Assembly (NCBI GenBank): GCA_900318645.1
Contig: ONLH01000023.1
Location: 46,867-110,866 of the forward strand
Direction: 5' to 3'
Length of the DNA: 64,000 nucleotides
DNA from: an uncultured Prevotellaceae bacterium
GTDB lineage: Bacteria; Bacteroidota; Bacteroidia; Bacteroidales; Muribaculaceae
Numbering within the stretch: position 1 is the stretch's first letter; each line of letters begins with the position of its first letter. Positions 53,375 through 62,932 of the stretch are shown here, in pieces. The notes below the pieces were generated by a model, which did no database searches, was not told where the DNA came from, and saw nothing but the letters and a program-made list of their open reading frames with translations. Position numbers and translations under genes: made by a program.

Positions 53375-54541
53375 ATGGCAAAGACAAATAAAATCGCGAT
53401 CATCTCGGTCATGCTGTGCTTCTTCTGCATGGGCTTCGTTGACCTCGTAGGTATTGCTTCCAACTATGTGAAAGAAGACCTTGGCCTTTCGGACACGTGG
53501 GCTAACCTTTTACCCTCACTGGTGTTCTTTTGGTTCCTCATCTTCAGCGTTCCCACGGGCATGCTGATGAACAAGATTGGCCGCAAAAAGACTGTATTGC
53601 TCTCGTTAGTAGTGACCATTCTTTCGCTGATGATCCCGCTGTTCGGCTACAGTTTCCCTGTGATGCTGGTCGCCTTCTCGCTGCTGGGTATTGGTAATGC
53701 GCTGATGCAGACCTCGCTCAACCCGCTCGTATCGACTGTAATGGGCGGCGGCAATCTGGCATCGACATTGACCTTCGGCCAGTTCATCAAGGCCATCGCT
53801 TCGTTCATTGCGCCTTATTTGGCCATGTGGGGAGCCAAACAGATGATTCCCAGCCTGGGACTTGACTGGCGCGTGCTGTTCGCCATCTTCTTTGTGGTAG
53901 GTACTTTCTCGGCTGTCTTGTTAGGAGTTACCCCCATCCATGAGGAGAAAATCGAGGGCAAGCCTTCAACATTTGGAGAGTGCTTCAAATTATTGGGCAC
54001 TCCCATCGTGCTGCTCTCATTCCTGGGTATCATGTGCCATGTGGGTATCGACGTGGGTACCAACACCACCGCTCCCAAGATTCTCATGGAGCGTCTGGGC
54101 ATATCCCTGAACGATGCCGCTTTTGCTACCTCACTCTACTTCATCTTCCGTACCATCGGCTGCCTGACGGGCTCGTTCTTCCTGCGCGTGCTCAAGATGA
54201 GAACGTTCTTCGTCATCAGTGTCATCATGATGGCCCTGTCGATGTGCGGCCTGTTCTTCGGCCAGGAGAAGTGGATCCTTTACACCGCTATCGCCCTAGT
54301 GGGCTACGGCAACTCCAACATCTTCTCGATGTGCTTTGCCACGGCTCTTGAATCGATGCCGCAGAAGCAGAACGAGGTGTCTGGTCTGATGATTATGGGC
54401 CTGTTTGGCGGTACCATCTTCCCGTTCTGCATGGGTCTTGCCAGCGACGCTGTTGGCCAAGCAGGTGCCGTAGCAGTGATGGCCATCGGTGTCATCTACC
54501 TGTTCACCTACATCAAGCAACTCAGCCCCTCTAAACTTTAA
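53375..54541 (+). CDS. MFS sugar permease, probable fructose importer
   Basis: A 388-aa major facilitator with about 12 hydrophobic segments, similar in layout to FucP/glucose-galactose transporters (GFVDLVGIASNYVKEDLGLS at the N terminus, PTGMLMNKIGRKKTVLLSL after TM2). It would bring fructose from the periplasm into the cytoplasm by proton symport. Position between an exo-fructosidase and a fructokinase supports fructose as substrate, as with BT1758. No signal peptide beyond the first helix. Confidence 0.9.
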   Translation: MAKTNKIAIISVMLCFFCMGFVDLVGIASNYVKEDLGLSDTWANLLPSLVFFWFLIFSVPTGMLMNKIGRKKTVLLSLVVTILSLMIPLFGYSFPVMLVAFSLLGIGNALMQTSLNPLVSTVMGGGNLASTLTFGQFIKAIASFIAPYLAMWGAKQMIPSLGLDWRVLFAIFFVVGTFSAVLLGVTPIHEEKIEGKPSTFGECFKLLGTPIVLLSFLGIMCHVGIDVGTNTTAPKILMERLGISLNDAAFATSLYFIFRTIGCLTGSFFLRVLKMRTFFVISVIMMALSMCGLFFGQEKWILYTAIALVGYGNSNIFSMCFATALESMPQKQNEVSGLMIMGLFGGTIFPFCMGLASDAVGQAGAVAVMAIGVIYLFTYIKQLSPSKL

Positions 54542-54563
54542 ACTCTAAACTCTAAACTAGAAT

Positions 54564-55454
54564 ATGGACAAACGTTATGTAGTGGGCCTGGGCGAGGCCC
54601 TGTGGGATGTTCTCCCCGAAGGTAAGAAACTGGGTGGTGCCCCCGCCAACTTCGCCTATCATGCTGGACAGTTCCTGGGTAGTGACAATGCTATTGCCAT
54701 CAGTGCACTGGGTGAGGACAAACTCGCCGAGGAGACCATCAATGCCCTCGAGGAGCATGGCCTCAAGTACCTCATGCCGCGTGTGCCTTATCCCACTGGC
54801 ACCGTGCAGGTAACGCTTGATGAGCAGGGTATTCCCACCTACGACATTAAGGAAAATGTGGCATGGGACAATATCCCCTTCACGCCCGAGATTGAGGAGA
54901 TTGCACGCAACTGCCGTGCCGTGTGCTACGGTTCACTGGCTCAGCGCAACGTCGTTTCACGCGAGAACATCCAGCGTTTTCTGGATGCGACTCCTGGCGA
55001 CTGCATGAAGATTTTTGACATCAACCTCCGTCAGCAGTTCTATAATAAGGAGATCATTCAAGAGTCATTGCGCCGCTGCAATGTCCTCAAGATCAACGAT
55101 GAGGAGTTGGTGATCATTGGTCGCATGTTCGGTTATCCTGGTCTTGACATGGAGAACAAGTGCTGGCTCATTCTGGGCAAGTACAATCTCGACATGTTGG
55201 TACTCACCTGTGGCACCAACGGTTCCTATGTGTTCAAGCCCGGCGAGATGTCCTTCCAGGCGACTCCCAAGGTTGAGGTGGCTGATACCGTTGGCGCTGG
55301 TGACTCGTTCACTGGTTCCTTCTGCGCCGCCATCCTGGCAGGCAAACCCATTCATGAGGCCCACAAACTTGCAGTAGAGGTGAGCGCCTACGTCTGCACG
55401 CAGAACGGCGCCATGCCCACCTTGACTCCCGAGCTCCTCGCTGCAGCCCAGTAA
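54564..55454 (+). CDS. PfkB-family fructokinase
   Basis: A 296-aa ribokinase-like carbohydrate kinase. GEALWDVLPEGKKLGGAPANFAYH holds the N-terminal substrate-binding Gly-Gly (split here: LGGAPANFAYH at 24-34), and DTVGAGDSFTGSF near residue 240 is the anion hole and catalytic Asp signature. It phosphorylates fructose with ATP for glycolysis. It closes the fructan locus, 22 bp after the permease, and is followed by a terminator at 55482. Confidence 0.93.
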   Translation: MDKRYVVGLGEALWDVLPEGKKLGGAPANFAYHAGQFLGSDNAIAISALGEDKLAEETINALEEHGLKYLMPRVPYPTGTVQVTLDEQGIPTYDIKENVAWDNIPFTPEIEEIARNCRAVCYGSLAQRNVVSRENIQRFLDATPGDCMKIFDINLRQQFYNKEIIQESLRRCNVLKINDEELVIIGRMFGYPGLDMENKCWLILGKYNLDMLVLTCGTNGSYVFKPGEMSFQATPKVEVADTVGAGDSFTGSFCAAILAGKPIHEAHKLAVEVSAYVCTQNGAMPTLTPELLAAAQ

Positions 55455-55481
55455 AGCGAATACCTGCTCATTAAATAACAG

Positions 55482-55520
55482 ACCCGATAGGAATCACAGC
55501 ATTCCCGTCGGGTTTGTTTT
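55482..55520 (+). terminator. Terminator at the end of the fructan locus
   Basis: ACCCGATAGGAAT (55482-55494) and ATTCCCGTCGGGT (55501-55513) form a stem with one or two mismatches around a 6-nt loop, followed by TTGTTTTCTT. Confidence 0.75.
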
Positions 55521-55646
55521 CTTATACCACATGACCCCAAAATCTCATCTGCACCCTAAGCATATTTTAACGAAAAATGATGGAAACGTGAGAAGATAAG
55601 TGGAAAATGCGTATCTTTGTACCCTTAATAGAATTTGCTGAATGAT

Positions 55647-57017
55647 ATGGCAATGAATCTGAAATATGACGGCCAGGGCGATGTGCCCAAGCGGCTGATG
55701 CTGGAGACCTATGGTTGCCAGATGAATGTAGCCGACAGCGAGGTCGTCGCTACCGTAATGAAAATGGCTGGCTATGAGACGTGCGAGAGCATTGACGAAG
55801 CCGACGCGATATTCATCAATACTTGCTCAGTGCGCGACAATGCCGAGCAACGCATTTTCTCGCGATTGAATCAGCTGAACGCTTACCGCCTCAAGCGGCA
55901 AAGGCGCTTGATTATCGGTATTATCGGCTGCATGGCCGAGCGCATGAAGGAAGTGCTCATCAACGAGCATGGTGTGGATCTGGTGGCTGGTCCCGACGCT
56001 TATCTGGAGCTGCCGTCACTCATCGTGCTGGCCGAGCGTGGCGAGAAAGCCATCAACACCCAGCTGTCGACTACCGAAACCTACCGCGACATCATTCCAT
56101 CGCGCGTGACGGGTAGCAAGGTGAGCGGCTTTATCAGCATCATGAGAGGGTGCAACAACTTCTGCACCTACTGCATCGTGCCCTATACCCGTGGCCGTGA
56201 GCGCAGCCGTGAGCCTCAGAGCATCCTCAACGAGTTGGCCGACCTGCGTACCAGGGGCTTCAAGGAGGTGACCTTGCTGGGCCAGAATGTCAATTCTTAC
56301 CTCTACAAACCCGCTGACGGCAGTGAGGCTGTTGACTTGTCCCGATTGCTGGCCATGGTTGCCGAGGCTGCACCTGAAATGCGCGTGCGTTTCACCACCA
56401 GCAACCCTGAGGACCTGAGTGATGCCATCATCGATACGATGGCCAGTCATGACAACATCTGCAACCATATCCACCTGCCCGTGCAGAGTGGCAGTAACAA
56501 GGTGTTGAAACTCATGAATCGCAAATATACGCGCGAGTGGTATCTGGATCGCATTGCTCGCATCCGTGCCGCTATGCCTGATTGCGGCATTTCTACCGAC
56601 ATGTTCACAGGTTTCCACAACGAGACCGAGGAGGACTTCCAAGAGACCCTCTCGCTGATGCGTGAAGTAGGCTTTGACTCGTCGTTCATGTTCAAGTATA
56701 GTGAGCGTCCCGGAACCTTTGCCGCCAAAAACCTGCCCGATAACGTCCCCGAGGATGTTAAAATCGACCGATTGAACCGTATGATCGCTTTGCAGAATGA
56801 ACTGTCGCTGTGCAGCAACAGGGCGGACGTGGGCAAGACCTTTGAGGTTCTGGTCGAGGGTTACAGCAAGCGCAGTCGCGATGACATGTTCGGCCGCACG
56901 CAGCAGAACAAGGTCGTTGTCTTTCCCGCCAGCGGTGAGCAACCTGGCGACAAGGTGATGTGCCGTGTGACCAGCGCCTCAAGCGCGACCCTCAAGGGCG
57001 AGCGCGTTGATAACTGA
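55647..57017 (+). CDS. miaB: tRNA-2-methylthio-N6-dimethylallyladenosine synthase MiaB
   Basis: The protein is 456 aa from ATG 55647; a TTG at 55635 is less likely. The N-terminal MTTase domain has ETYGCQMNVADSE and INTCSVRDNAEQR, holding the auxiliary cluster cysteines. Radical SAM cysteines are C169, C173 and C176 in GCNNFCTYC, followed by PYTRGRERSR. A C-terminal TRAM domain is present. MiaB inserts a methylthio group at i6A37 of tRNAs reading UNN codons. A -7 box TATCTTTG at 55612-55619 lies 28 nt upstream. Confidence 0.95.
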   Translation: MAMNLKYDGQGDVPKRLMLETYGCQMNVADSEVVATVMKMAGYETCESIDEADAIFINTCSVRDNAEQRIFSRLNQLNAYRLKRQRRLIIGIIGCMAERMKEVLINEHGVDLVAGPDAYLELPSLIVLAERGEKAINTQLSTTETYRDIIPSRVTGSKVSGFISIMRGCNNFCTYCIVPYTRGRERSREPQSILNELADLRTRGFKEVTLLGQNVNSYLYKPADGSEAVDLSRLLAMVAEAAPEMRVRFTTSNPEDLSDAIIDTMASHDNICNHIHLPVQSGSNKVLKLMNRKYTREWYLDRIARIRAAMPDCGISTDMFTGFHNETEEDFQETLSLMREVGFDSSFMFKYSERPGTFAAKNLPDNVPEDVKIDRLNRMIALQNELSLCSNRADVGKTFEVLVEGYSKRSRDDMFGRTQQNKVVVFPASGEQPGDKVMCRVTSASSATLKGERVDN

Positions 57018-57057
57018 AAAACTGTCAACTAAAAACTGAAGACTGAAAACTGAATCT

Positions 57058-57678
57058 ATGACTTTTTCAAATAAATGTAACGAGATATTTGACCAGACGG
57101 TAAAGTTGTACCATGTTACCGACGATGTTGATGCCGTGTTCAACAATCCGTTTGAGGAAGATTCAATCTGGGCCAAATTAGCCCGTAAGAATTGGATTGA
57201 CGCTGTACAATGGCATCTCGAGGACCTGATTCGTGACGAGGACATTGATCCTGTTGAAGCCCTTGCCTTGAAACACCGCATTGACCACAGCAATCAGGAC
57301 CGCACTGACCTCGTTGAGGAGATTGATTCCTACTTCCGCCAGCAGTATGCCGATGTGAGCGTCCTGCCCGATGCCACCATCAACACCGAGAGCCCCGCCT
57401 GGGCGATTGACCGCTTGTCGATTCTGGCCCTCAAGATATGGCACATGCGTGAGCAGACCGAACGCACCGATGCTGATGCCGCCCACATCGCCATGTGCCA
57501 GTCAAAGCTGGATGTACTGATGGAGCAACGCAAGGACTTGACTACGGCTATTGACCAGTTGCTTGAGGACATCGCTGCTGGCCGCAAGTTCATGAAGGTC
57601 TATCGGCAGATGAAGATGTATAACGATCCCGAAACCAACCCCGTGCTCTATGGCAAAAAGCGAGGAGGCACCGAGTAA
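57058..57678 (+). CDS. DUF4254-domain protein
   Basis: A 206-aa soluble helical protein of the DUF4254 family (LARKNWIDAVQWHLEDLIRD, LALKHRIDHSNQDRTDLVEE). Function is unknown. In Bacteroidetes the gene typically precedes an ADP-heptose-type GT9 glycosyltransferase, and here it overlaps that gene by 29 nt, so translation is probably coupled. A role in LPS or surface glycan assembly is an inference from context only. Confidence 0.85.
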   Translation: MTFSNKCNEIFDQTVKLYHVTDDVDAVFNNPFEEDSIWAKLARKNWIDAVQWHLEDLIRDEDIDPVEALALKHRIDHSNQDRTDLVEEIDSYFRQQYADVSVLPDATINTESPAWAIDRLSILALKIWHMREQTERTDADAAHIAMCQSKLDVLMEQRKDLTTAIDQLLEDIAAGRKFMKVYRQMKMYNDPETNPVLYGKKRGGTE

Positions 57679-58702
57679 AGTACTCGTCATGCGCCTGTCG
57701 GCACTGGGTGACGTGGCAATGACCATCCCTGTGCTGTATCCCGTTTGCCGTGCTAATCCTGGCGTTCGTTTCGTCATGCTGACCAAGAAGTGGCCAGCCT
57801 CGATGTTCCATGACCGCCCCGACAACCTGATGGTGGTGGGCATTGACACCAAGACCGAATATAAAGGGCTGATGGGGCTCATGAGGCTCTCCCGCCATCT
57901 GCGTCGGCGCTATGGCATTAATGCCGTTGCCGACCTGCATAGCGTCATTCGCACGCGTGTCATTGGGCTATGCATGAGTCTTCGTGGCATTCCTGTGGCT
58001 CGCCTGGACAAGCAGCGTGCACGCCGCAAGGCCCTCATCAATCACCGCATGGGCGAACCCGTCACGCCGACTATTGAACGCTATCGCATGGTGTTTGAGC
58101 AGTTGGGTCTGACGGCCCCTGATGATTTCACACGATTGTATGACGGCAAGGAAGTGCCCTCCAGCCCTATGGTGCCGGAAAAGCAACCTGGGCAGCGCTG
58201 GATTGCCGTATCGCCGTTCTCGGCCCATGAGGGGAAGGTTTATCCCCTGGAACTGATGAAACAGGTCATCCGCCAGTTGGCTGCACGCGAGAATTACCGC
58301 ATCTTCCTGATGGGTGGCGGTAAGGAAGAGAAGATTGCCCTGCGTACGATTGTGCGTGAGAACCACCACGTCTTGTCTATGGCCGAGGCCAAGCACGGTT
58401 TCCTCGACGAGTATGCCCTGCTGGCCAAGTGCGACCTCATGCTCACCATGGATTCCGCCAACATGCATCTGGCATCTCTCATGGGGCTGAAGACCATCAC
58501 CATCTGGGGCGCTACTGCACCGCAATGTGGATTTCAAGGCTATGGTCAGACGTCGGACGATGATGTGCAACTCGACATGGAATGCCGTCCGTGCTCGATC
58601 TACGGCGAGCGTGAATGCCGTTTCGGTGACTATCGCTGTCTTAGGAATATTACTCCCGATATGGTAGTCAAGAAGGTATTTGATACCATTGAGTCGGAAT
58701 AA
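57650..58702 (+). CDS. Glycosyltransferase family 9 (heptosyltransferase-like), copy 1
   Basis: A 350-aa GT9 protein starting with VLVMRLSALGDVAMTIPVLY, the typical N-terminal donor-domain strand. The C-terminal nucleotide-binding part has WIAVSPFSAHEGKVYPLE, IFLMGGGKEEKIAL and LTMDSANMHLASLMGLKTI. GT9 enzymes transfer heptose or related sugars to the LPS core on the inner face of the inner membrane. It overlaps the DUF4254 gene and is followed at 73 bp by a paralog. Confidence 0.88.
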   Translation: MAKSEEAPSKVLVMRLSALGDVAMTIPVLYPVCRANPGVRFVMLTKKWPASMFHDRPDNLMVVGIDTKTEYKGLMGLMRLSRHLRRRYGINAVADLHSVIRTRVIGLCMSLRGIPVARLDKQRARRKALINHRMGEPVTPTIERYRMVFEQLGLTAPDDFTRLYDGKEVPSSPMVPEKQPGQRWIAVSPFSAHEGKVYPLELMKQVIRQLAARENYRIFLMGGGKEEKIALRTIVRENHHVLSMAEAKHGFLDEYALLAKCDLMLTMDSANMHLASLMGLKTITIWGATAPQCGFQGYGQTSDDDVQLDMECRPCSIYGERECRFGDYRCLRNITPDMVVKKVFDTIESE

Positions 58703-58775
58703 TAATTGTATAATGGTTGCTCAATTCGTGTAATTTGATTAACTTTGCCAATCGTTATCATCAATCCTATGCTTT

Positions 58776-59900
58776 ATGGCACAGAAGAATAAACCCTCTC
58801 GCAACGTGCTGGTCATGCGCCTGTCGGTGCTTGCTAATGTGGCGATGACCATTCCGGTACTGTATCCGTTGTGCAAGGCCAACCCTGACACGCGTTTCAT
58901 CATGCTCACCAAGAGGTGGCCCGCTTCGATGTTCCATGACCGTCCTGCCAACCTCAAGGTGGTGGACTTTGACGTCAATGAGAAACATAGCGGACTGTTC
59001 GGCTTGTTGAAACTGTCGGCACAACTTTACAATCTCTATGACATTGATGCCGTGGCCGACCTCCACAACGTCAGTGGAACATGGATTATTGATGCCTATA
59101 TGCGTTGTCGAGGGGCCAAGATAGCACGGCTGGATAGGGAAAAACCGAAACGGCGGGCACTGGTCAACCACAAGTCCAATGAGCCGGTTACGCCCATCCA
59201 TGAGCGCTATCGCAGGGTGTTCAGGCAGCTGGGATTGGAAGCACCCGATAATTTCACTCGTCTGTATGAAGGTCGCGAATGGCCTGTAAGCCCCATTGTT
59301 CCCGTGAAGGAGGAAGGGCAGCGTTGGATTGCCATCTCGCCCTTCTCGTCACATCGCCAGAAGGCTTACCCCTTGGAATTGATGGAACAGGTGATTGCAC
59401 AATTGTGCCAGCATGAGAACTATCGCATTTTTCTCATTGGTGGCGGCAAACCAGAGAAAATCGCTTTGAGGCCCATTGCCCGCAAGTACAAGAATGTCAT
59501 CTCCATGGCCGAGGTTAAGCACACCTTCATTGACGAGTACGCGTTGCTAGGCAAGTGTGACCTCATGCTCACGATGGAGTCGGCCAACATGCACTTGGCA
59601 TCGCTGGTGGATCTGCAGGCAATGACCATTTGGGGACCCACCTCGCCCGCTTGCGGATACTTGGGTTATAACCAGATGGTGGAGGATGATATCCAGCTTG
59701 ATATGGACTGCCGCCCATGCTCCATCACGGGCGACAAGCCGTGTAAATATGGTGATTTCCCTTGTCTGAAGAACATCAAGCCCGAAACGATTGCACAGCA
59801 TGTGATTGAAGCAGTGGAGTATAATGCCGAGCACCAGACTAAGTCAACCAAGCTGGCCATGGTGCGTAAGGCCAAAGGGATTGAAAAAGAAACTATCTGA
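58776..59900 (+). CDS. Glycosyltransferase family 9 (heptosyltransferase-like), copy 2
   Basis: A 374-aa paralog of the preceding gene, matching it block by block (VLVMRLSVLANVAMTIPVLY, WIAISPFSSHRQKAYPLE, LTMESANMHLASLVDLQAM). The family Asp in TMDSAN is Glu here (TMESAN), and the tail is about 20 residues longer and basic (KSTKLAMVRKAKGIEKETI). It probably adds a second sugar in the same core or surface-glycan pathway. It overlaps the next gene by 1 nt. Confidence 0.87.
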   Translation: MAQKNKPSRNVLVMRLSVLANVAMTIPVLYPLCKANPDTRFIMLTKRWPASMFHDRPANLKVVDFDVNEKHSGLFGLLKLSAQLYNLYDIDAVADLHNVSGTWIIDAYMRCRGAKIARLDREKPKRRALVNHKSNEPVTPIHERYRRVFRQLGLEAPDNFTRLYEGREWPVSPIVPVKEEGQRWIAISPFSSHRQKAYPLELMEQVIAQLCQHENYRIFLIGGGKPEKIALRPIARKYKNVISMAEVKHTFIDEYALLGKCDLMLTMESANMHLASLVDLQAMTIWGPTSPACGYLGYNQMVEDDIQLDMDCRPCSITGDKPCKYGDFPCLKNIKPETIAQHVIEAVEYNAEHQTKSTKLAMVRKAKGIEKETI

Positions 59901-60907
59901 TGAAAAGTATATTGATTACTGGCGCTGGTGGATTTATCGGCGGATTTCTTGTTGAAGAGGCACTCAAGCGAGGATATGACACCTGGGCAGCGGTGCGGGA
60001 GTCCACCAATCGTGAATTTCTCCAGGACGAGCGCATCCATTTCATTGAGTTGGATTACAGTGACCAGGACCACCTGGAGGAAACCCTGCGCGACCACATG
60101 GGCGAGTGGGGACGCTGGGACTACATCGTCCACAACCTGGGGGTGACCAAGAGCACCAATTACCTGGATTTTAAACGTGTTAACTACGGCTACCTGCGCA
60201 CTCTGGTTGATGCTTTGCAAGCCACTGGAATGACTCCTGATGTCTTTTTGATGATGAGCAGTCTGAGCGTCATGGGTCCAGGCGATGAGAAATCCTACAA
60301 GCCCATCATGCCCGATGACCAGCCTATGCCTAACACTTTCTATGGCATGTCCAAGCTCAAGGCAGAGGCCTATCTGCAGAGTGTTGAGGGATTCCCATAT
60401 ACCATTTTCCGTTGCACGGGAGTCTATGGACCGCACGAGAAGGACTACTACCTGATGATCAAGAGTATCAAACGTGGTTTTGACTTCAGTGTGGGCTTTG
60501 ACAAGCAGATGCTCACATTCATCTATGTCAAGGACCTAGTGAACGGTGTGATGGATGCATTGGAGAAGGGGCCTCTGCGTAAGGCCTATTTCATCAGCGA
60601 GGACCGTGCTTACACCCAGCAAGAGTTCCGCAAAATCGTGTGCGAGGAACTGGGCAAGAAGTTCGTCATTCCGGTGACGTGCCCGCTGTGGCTTGTCAAG
60701 ATTGTGTGCAGCGTTGCCGAGAAGATAGGCCTGGTGACTCTCAAACCCAGCACCCTCAACCGAGACAAGTTCAAGATTCTTAAGCAGCGCAACTGGCAGT
60801 GTGACACCAGCGAAGCGCAGCGTGACTTTGGCTTTGCCCCCAAGTACTCGTTGCGCGAGGGTATCCGCGAGGCCATCGCCTGGTACCGCGAGGCCGGCTG
60901 GCTATAA
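59900..60907 (+). CDS. NAD-dependent epimerase/dehydratase (extended SDR)
   Basis: A 335-aa extended short-chain dehydrogenase with the nucleotide-binding motif GAGGFIGGFL (8-17), the SSLS active-site strand (LMMSSLSVMGPG) and the catalytic YGMSK (about 148-152). Likely a nucleotide-sugar epimerase or a reductase acting on a lipid or sugar substrate; the closing residues (KILKQRNWQCDTSEAQRDFG) are standard for the family. It is coupled to the second GT9 gene by a 1-nt overlap, so surface-glycan synthesis is the likely setting. Confidence 0.85.
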   Translation: MKSILITGAGGFIGGFLVEEALKRGYDTWAAVRESTNREFLQDERIHFIELDYSDQDHLEETLRDHMGEWGRWDYIVHNLGVTKSTNYLDFKRVNYGYLRTLVDALQATGMTPDVFLMMSSLSVMGPGDEKSYKPIMPDDQPMPNTFYGMSKLKAEAYLQSVEGFPYTIFRCTGVYGPHEKDYYLMIKSIKRGFDFSVGFDKQMLTFIYVKDLVNGVMDALEKGPLRKAYFISEDRAYTQQEFRKIVCEELGKKFVIPVTCPLWLVKIVCSVAEKIGLVTLKPSTLNRDKFKILKQRNWQCDTSEAQRDFGFAPKYSLREGIREAIAWYREAGWL

Positions 60908-60910
60908 TTG

Positions 60911-60983
60911 GATATCTAATGCCTGAAGTCTAACGTCTAACGTCTAACGTCTAACATCTAAGGTCTATAATCTAAAATCTAAT
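60911..60983 (+). repeat. Short tandem repeat of TCTAACG/TCTAA units
   Basis: About eight degenerate units of 7-10 bp (GTCTAAC, GTCTAACG, ATCTAAG) fill the gap before aroK. Comparable low-complexity spacers of ACT-AAA type lie at 54542-54560, 57018-57055 and 62876-62930, always just ahead of a start codon. Confidence 0.7.
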
Positions 60984-60988
60984 TCCCT

Positions 60989-61528
60989 ATGAATCCCATC
61001 TTTCTAATAGGCTATATGGGTTGTGGTAAGACCACGCTAGGTGTGGAACTTGCCAAGCAGATGGGACTCCGCTATATCGATCTTGACGACTATATCGAGG
61101 CTAGACAGGGAATGTCAATCACCGAAATCTTCGATGAAATGGGCGAAGGGCACTTCCGTGAACTGGAGACCGTCGCCCTGCAAGATGTGGCAGCTATGGC
61201 CGATGTCGTCGTCGGCTGTGGTGGCGGTACGCCTTGTCATGGCGACAACATGGCGCTGATGAATCAAGCGGGTGTTACGGTCTGGCTTACCACCAGCCCT
61301 GAGCGCATCACAGACCGATTGCTCCTGCCTGACCAGAAAGCCAAACGTCCCAAAATATCCCGTCTGCCTGATGATGAGGTATTGGCTCTTGTCGTGACGG
61401 AGCTGCGAGCCCGTACCCCTTACTACGACCAAGCCCAATTGCAATTTGACTCCACCGACATTGAGACTGCCGAGGCTACCATTATCACTGCCCGCCATCT
61501 TGTCGATTTACTGCAAAAATGTCACTAA
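60989..61528 (+). CDS. aroK: Shikimate kinase
   Basis: A 179-aa protein of normal family length. Walker A GYMGCGKTT lies at 8-16. LDDYIE carries the shikimate-binding Asp, FRELE the Arg-Glu pair, and CGGGTPC the glycine loop that binds shikimate. The enzyme phosphorylates shikimate at O3 with ATP in the chorismate pathway. The lid sequence is DQKAKRPKISRL. It follows the repeat spacer and stands alone. Confidence 0.95.
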   Translation: MNPIFLIGYMGCGKTTLGVELAKQMGLRYIDLDDYIEARQGMSITEIFDEMGEGHFRELETVALQDVAAMADVVVGCGGGTPCHGDNMALMNQAGVTVWLTTSPERITDRLLLPDQKAKRPKISRLPDDEVLALVVTELRARTPYYDQAQLQFDSTDIETAEATIITARHLVDLLQKCH

Positions 61529-61568
61529 ATTACGCCTGTTGTGCGCTTCGGCGCGCTGTGGCCTTGAA

Positions 61569-61600
61569 TTTGCCGATTTCAGAAAAATGATGTACTTTTG
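61569..61600 (+). promoter_or_regulatory. Promoter of the RNase H gene
   Basis: TTTG (61569-61572), 20 nt, then TACTTTTG (61593-61600), 31 nt upstream of ATG 61631. Close to the ideal Bacteroidetes consensus. Confidence 0.65.
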
Positions 61601-61630
61601 TAGCTTCAAGTAGCAAGAGAGAATAGTTTT

Positions 61631-62275
61631 ATGACAAGCGATAGGCGCAAGTGGTATGTTGTGTGGCAGGGAACCGAACCTGGCATCTGTGACTCGTGGG
61701 CAGAGTGCGAGTTGCGGGTCAAGGGCTTTCCTGGTGCCCGCTACAAAGCATTCAATACCCAGGAGGAGGCCGTCGAGGCATTCCGCAACGACCCTGGGGA
61801 AATGGATATCCTGCGTGCCATCGCCCGTGCCCCCCGTGAGTTTGTCAACTATGATGCAATCCCTGGCATTGTCCATGACAGCATCGCTGTGGATGGCGCT
61901 TGCTCCGGCAACCCAGGAGTCATGGAGTACCGTGGGGTAGATGTGCCTACTGGCGTGGAACTGTTCCATCAGGGACCGTTCCCCGATGCGACCAACAACA
62001 TCGGCGAGTTTCTCGCCATCGTGCACGCACTCGCGCTGTTTCACAACCAGGGCAACGACCACACCGCCATCTACAGTGACAGCAAGACGGCATTGGCATG
62101 GATCAGGGCAGGGCAGTGCCGCACTAAGTTGGCGCGCACCGACGCTAATGCGCATCTGTTTGCTATCATTGGACGGGCTGAGCATTGGCTTGCAACCCAC
62201 ACATGGCCCAATGCCTTGCTCAAGTGGAATACCACCGAATGGGGTGAGATACCGGCTGATTTTGGCCGAAAATAA
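61631..62275 (+). CDS. Ribonuclease HI with N-terminal viroplasmin-like domain
   Basis: A 214-aa protein with an RNase H1-type N-terminal hybrid-binding (viroplasmin) domain at 5-50 (KWYVVWQGTEPGICDSW, FPGARYKAF), then an RNase H fold. Catalytic acids: Asp in SIAVDGACSGNPG, Glu in NNIGEFLAIVHAL and Asp in IYSDSKTALAW; the fourth may be the Asp of ADFGRK. It cleaves RNA in RNA-DNA hybrids. The layout is common for Bacteroidetes RNase HI. Confidence 0.92.
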   Translation: MTSDRRKWYVVWQGTEPGICDSWAECELRVKGFPGARYKAFNTQEEAVEAFRNDPGEMDILRAIARAPREFVNYDAIPGIVHDSIAVDGACSGNPGVMEYRGVDVPTGVELFHQGPFPDATNNIGEFLAIVHALALFHNQGNDHTAIYSDSKTALAWIRAGQCRTKLARTDANAHLFAIIGRAEHWLATHTWPNALLKWNTTEWGEIPADFGRK

Positions 62276-62289
62276 AGAGGGAAAAGACT

Positions 62290-62826
62290 ATGAAAGAGAA
62301 ACCGATGGTAATGAAATATCGTGATGAGTTGGACAAGAGCTATGGCGTGGCTGGCATGGTGCTAGGCTTGTCGGTGCTCGATGCCGAAGACTTGTTCACA
62401 TCTGTTACGCTCGATGGTGACGGGACGGGATGCATTCAGTTCACACCTGAGTTTTTCTTTGCAGGAAATCCTCGATTGTCACCGCGTGGAGCATGGAAGT
62501 ATATCTTGGGTCATTACCGCATCTCGGTGGGACTGGCAGTCGCTAACGCCCTCTGCCGCCGTATGGTGCTCGACAACGACAAAGTAGACCATCAGTTGCG
62601 CGACCAGTTGTTCAACATCGCCTTTGCCGATGGCTGGGACTATTGCCAGCTCGAGCGTGACGAGGTGGAGCCTATCTTTGATGAGGCATTCGAGAACATG
62701 TCGCGTTTGTTCGGCGACGTGCGTGTCCGTCATGCCATGGACTCGTTTGTTGATACCTTGCAGCAGCGACGCACCCTCTCGCACATCGATGTCATTGACA
62801 TCCTCCAGCAATTAAATCTCGCCTAA
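62290..62826 (+). CDS. Conserved hypothetical protein
   Basis: A 178-aa soluble protein from ATG 62290, 14 bp after RNase H and probably in its operon. It has an N-terminal mixed region (LDGDGTGCIQFTPEFFFAG) and a helical C-terminal half (VANALCRRMVLDNDKVDH, FIDTLQQRR-like end). I recognise no family; it looks like a Bacteroidales-conserved protein without catalytic motifs. Confidence 0.65.
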   Translation: MKEKPMVMKYRDELDKSYGVAGMVLGLSVLDAEDLFTSVTLDGDGTGCIQFTPEFFFAGNPRLSPRGAWKYILGHYRISVGLAVANALCRRMVLDNDKVDHQLRDQLFNIAFADGWDYCQLERDEVEPIFDEAFENMSRLFGDVRVRHAMDSFVDTLQQRRTLSHIDVIDILQQLNLA

Positions 62827-62932
62827 TGTGTCTTTTTTATTATATAATAATGTGTAATGAAGAGTTACATTAGTTATAAAACTGAAAACTGACAACTAAA
62901 AAACTGACAACTGATAACTAAAAACTAAAGCC

